Shown: positions 63,463 to 64,000 of the stretch, in pieces | Numbering within the stretch: position 1 is the stretch's first letter | Layout: each line of letters opens with the position of its first letter | Source of the DNA: Edaphobacter acidisoli | GTDB taxonomy: Bacteria; Acidobacteriota; Terriglobia; Terriglobales; Acidobacteriaceae | Assembly: GCF_014642855.1 (NCBI RefSeq) | Contig: NZ_BMJB01000002.1 | Location: 1 to 64,000 of the forward strand | Direction: 5' to 3' | Length of the DNA stretch: 64,000 nt | Translations under genes and position numbers: made by a program | The notes under the pieces: generated by a model | Seen by the model: only the letters and a program-made list of their open reading frames with translations | Databases searched by the model: none | Told to the model about the DNA's origin: nothing

Positions 63463-64000
63463 GCGGACGATTTTCATCGAGAGTTGCAGGGAAGTGCTGG
63501 CTGGCTGTAGCGGCCTCGGTTCTATTTGCTACCGCTGGGGTTACAAATAATGCTGTCGCGCAGAAGCCTGTTCACAGCGCTTCTGCTCACGGCACTACCA
63601 CTCACGGAAGCACCGCTCACAGCACAGAAGACGTGCTGCTGAAGGCGATGAAGACGGAGCTCGCCCGCGAGAAGGCCGATCTTGTGCTGACGGGGATGCA
63701 GCGTCCTTACTTCATCGAGTACAGGCTCGACGACCTTACCGCCTATGAAGCCGTCGCCAACTACGGCGCGCTGACGAGCGAAGAGGCGAACCATGCCCGC
63801 GTTGTGCGCGTGATTGTGCGGGTCGGCGATTACACCTCCGACAGCAGCACAGGCCGCGGCGACGGCAGCGTCACGCTCGCTCCTGAAGACAACAATCCCG
63901 AGGCGCTGCGTTATGCGCTGTGGATCGCCACCGACACGGCCTACAAGGGCGCGCTGCGCGCTTATGCAGCCAAGCAGGCTGCGCTCAAACAGTATCAATC
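63459..64000 (+). CDS. Exported TldE/PmbA-like partner (cut by window end)
   Basis: The first 180 residues of a protein that starts at the ATG overlapping the TldD stop and runs off the window. A signal peptide (hydrophobic core CWLAVAASVLFATAGV, cut near VAQ) is followed by a His/Ser/Thr-rich linker and then DVLLKAMKTELAREKADLVL and PYFIEYRLDDLTAYEAVANYGAL, which align with the N-terminal region of the preceding TldD-like protein. The zinc motif cannot be checked, so whether it is the metal-less TldE type is unknown. Confidence 0.8.
   Translation, partial: MSGRFSSRVAGKCWLAVAASVLFATAGVTNNAVAQKPVHSASAHGTTTHGSTAHSTEDVLLKAMKTELAREKADLVLTGMQRPYFIEYRLDDLTAYEAVANYGALTSEEANHARVVRVIVRVGDYTSDSSTGRGDGSVTLAPEDNNPEALRYALWIATDTAYKGALRAYAAKQAALKQYQ

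Overview
The window looks like chromosomal DNA of an Acidobacteriota member, most likely Acidobacteriaceae/Terriglobia (Granulicella, Edaphobacter or Terriglobus type). This rests on gene content and repeat style, not on a database match: a caa3-type cytochrome oxidase fused into one operon with a Rieske/cytochrome b module, lipid A genes (lpxA, lpxI, fabZ) that imply an outer membrane, many small exported proteins of unknown function, exported glycoside hydrolases, and short intergenic hairpin repeats. No phage, transposase, CRISPR array or rRNA operon was seen. Most of the window is ordinary core chromosome.

Layout. 0-6.5 kb: tRNA-Pro, Fe-trafficking protein, RNase R, TyrRS, YjbR-type protein. 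6.5-10.8 kb: CtaG, then a minus-strand set blaI-like / blaR1-like / htrA with a repeated BlaI-type operator. 11.2-18.4 kb: an eight-gene-scale respiratory operon (coxB, coxA, coxC, unknown membrane protein, diheme cytochrome c lipoprotein, Rieske protein, cytochrome b fused to cytochrome c) tied by start/stop overlaps and closed by a terminator. 18.5-23 kb: a single-pass protein and pyrR-pyrB-pyrC. 23-31.9 kb: ligA, membrane proteins, mogA, a TonB-like protein, a 54-residue mini membrane protein coupled to miaA, and a YccA/BI-1 protein. 31.9-42.7 kb: glycine-zipper lipoprotein, kbl-type aminotransferase-fold acyltransferase, repeat-rich spacers, DUF4262 protein, GH38 alpha-mannosidase, and an atypical EF-G. 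42.7-50.4 kb: DoxX-like protein, fabZ-lpxA, exported Gfo/Idh oxidoreductase, lpxI, exported peroxiredoxin, histone H1-like protein. 50.5-64 kb: MltD-like transglycosylase, GH30 glucosylceramidase, LepA, two tandem Skp/OmpH chaperones, a 1-kb structured spacer, a disordered RNA-binding-like protein with a receiver-like tail, HIT and M48 proteins, and an exported TldD/TldE-like pair cut by the window end.

How it fits together: the respiratory operon would pass electrons from quinol through cytochrome b, the Rieske centre and c-type hemes to the CuA/cytochrome c subunit and on to oxygen. Several loci serve the envelope (htrA under a BlaI/BlaR1-like switch, Skp pair, MltD, lipid A genes, exported M48/TldD proteases). 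The most interesting observations are the shared BlaI-type operator in blaI and htrA, the disordered protein with receiver-like tail behind a structured leader, the exported TldD/E pair, the altered GTPase motifs of the EF-G paralogue, and the overlooked mini-protein before miaA.
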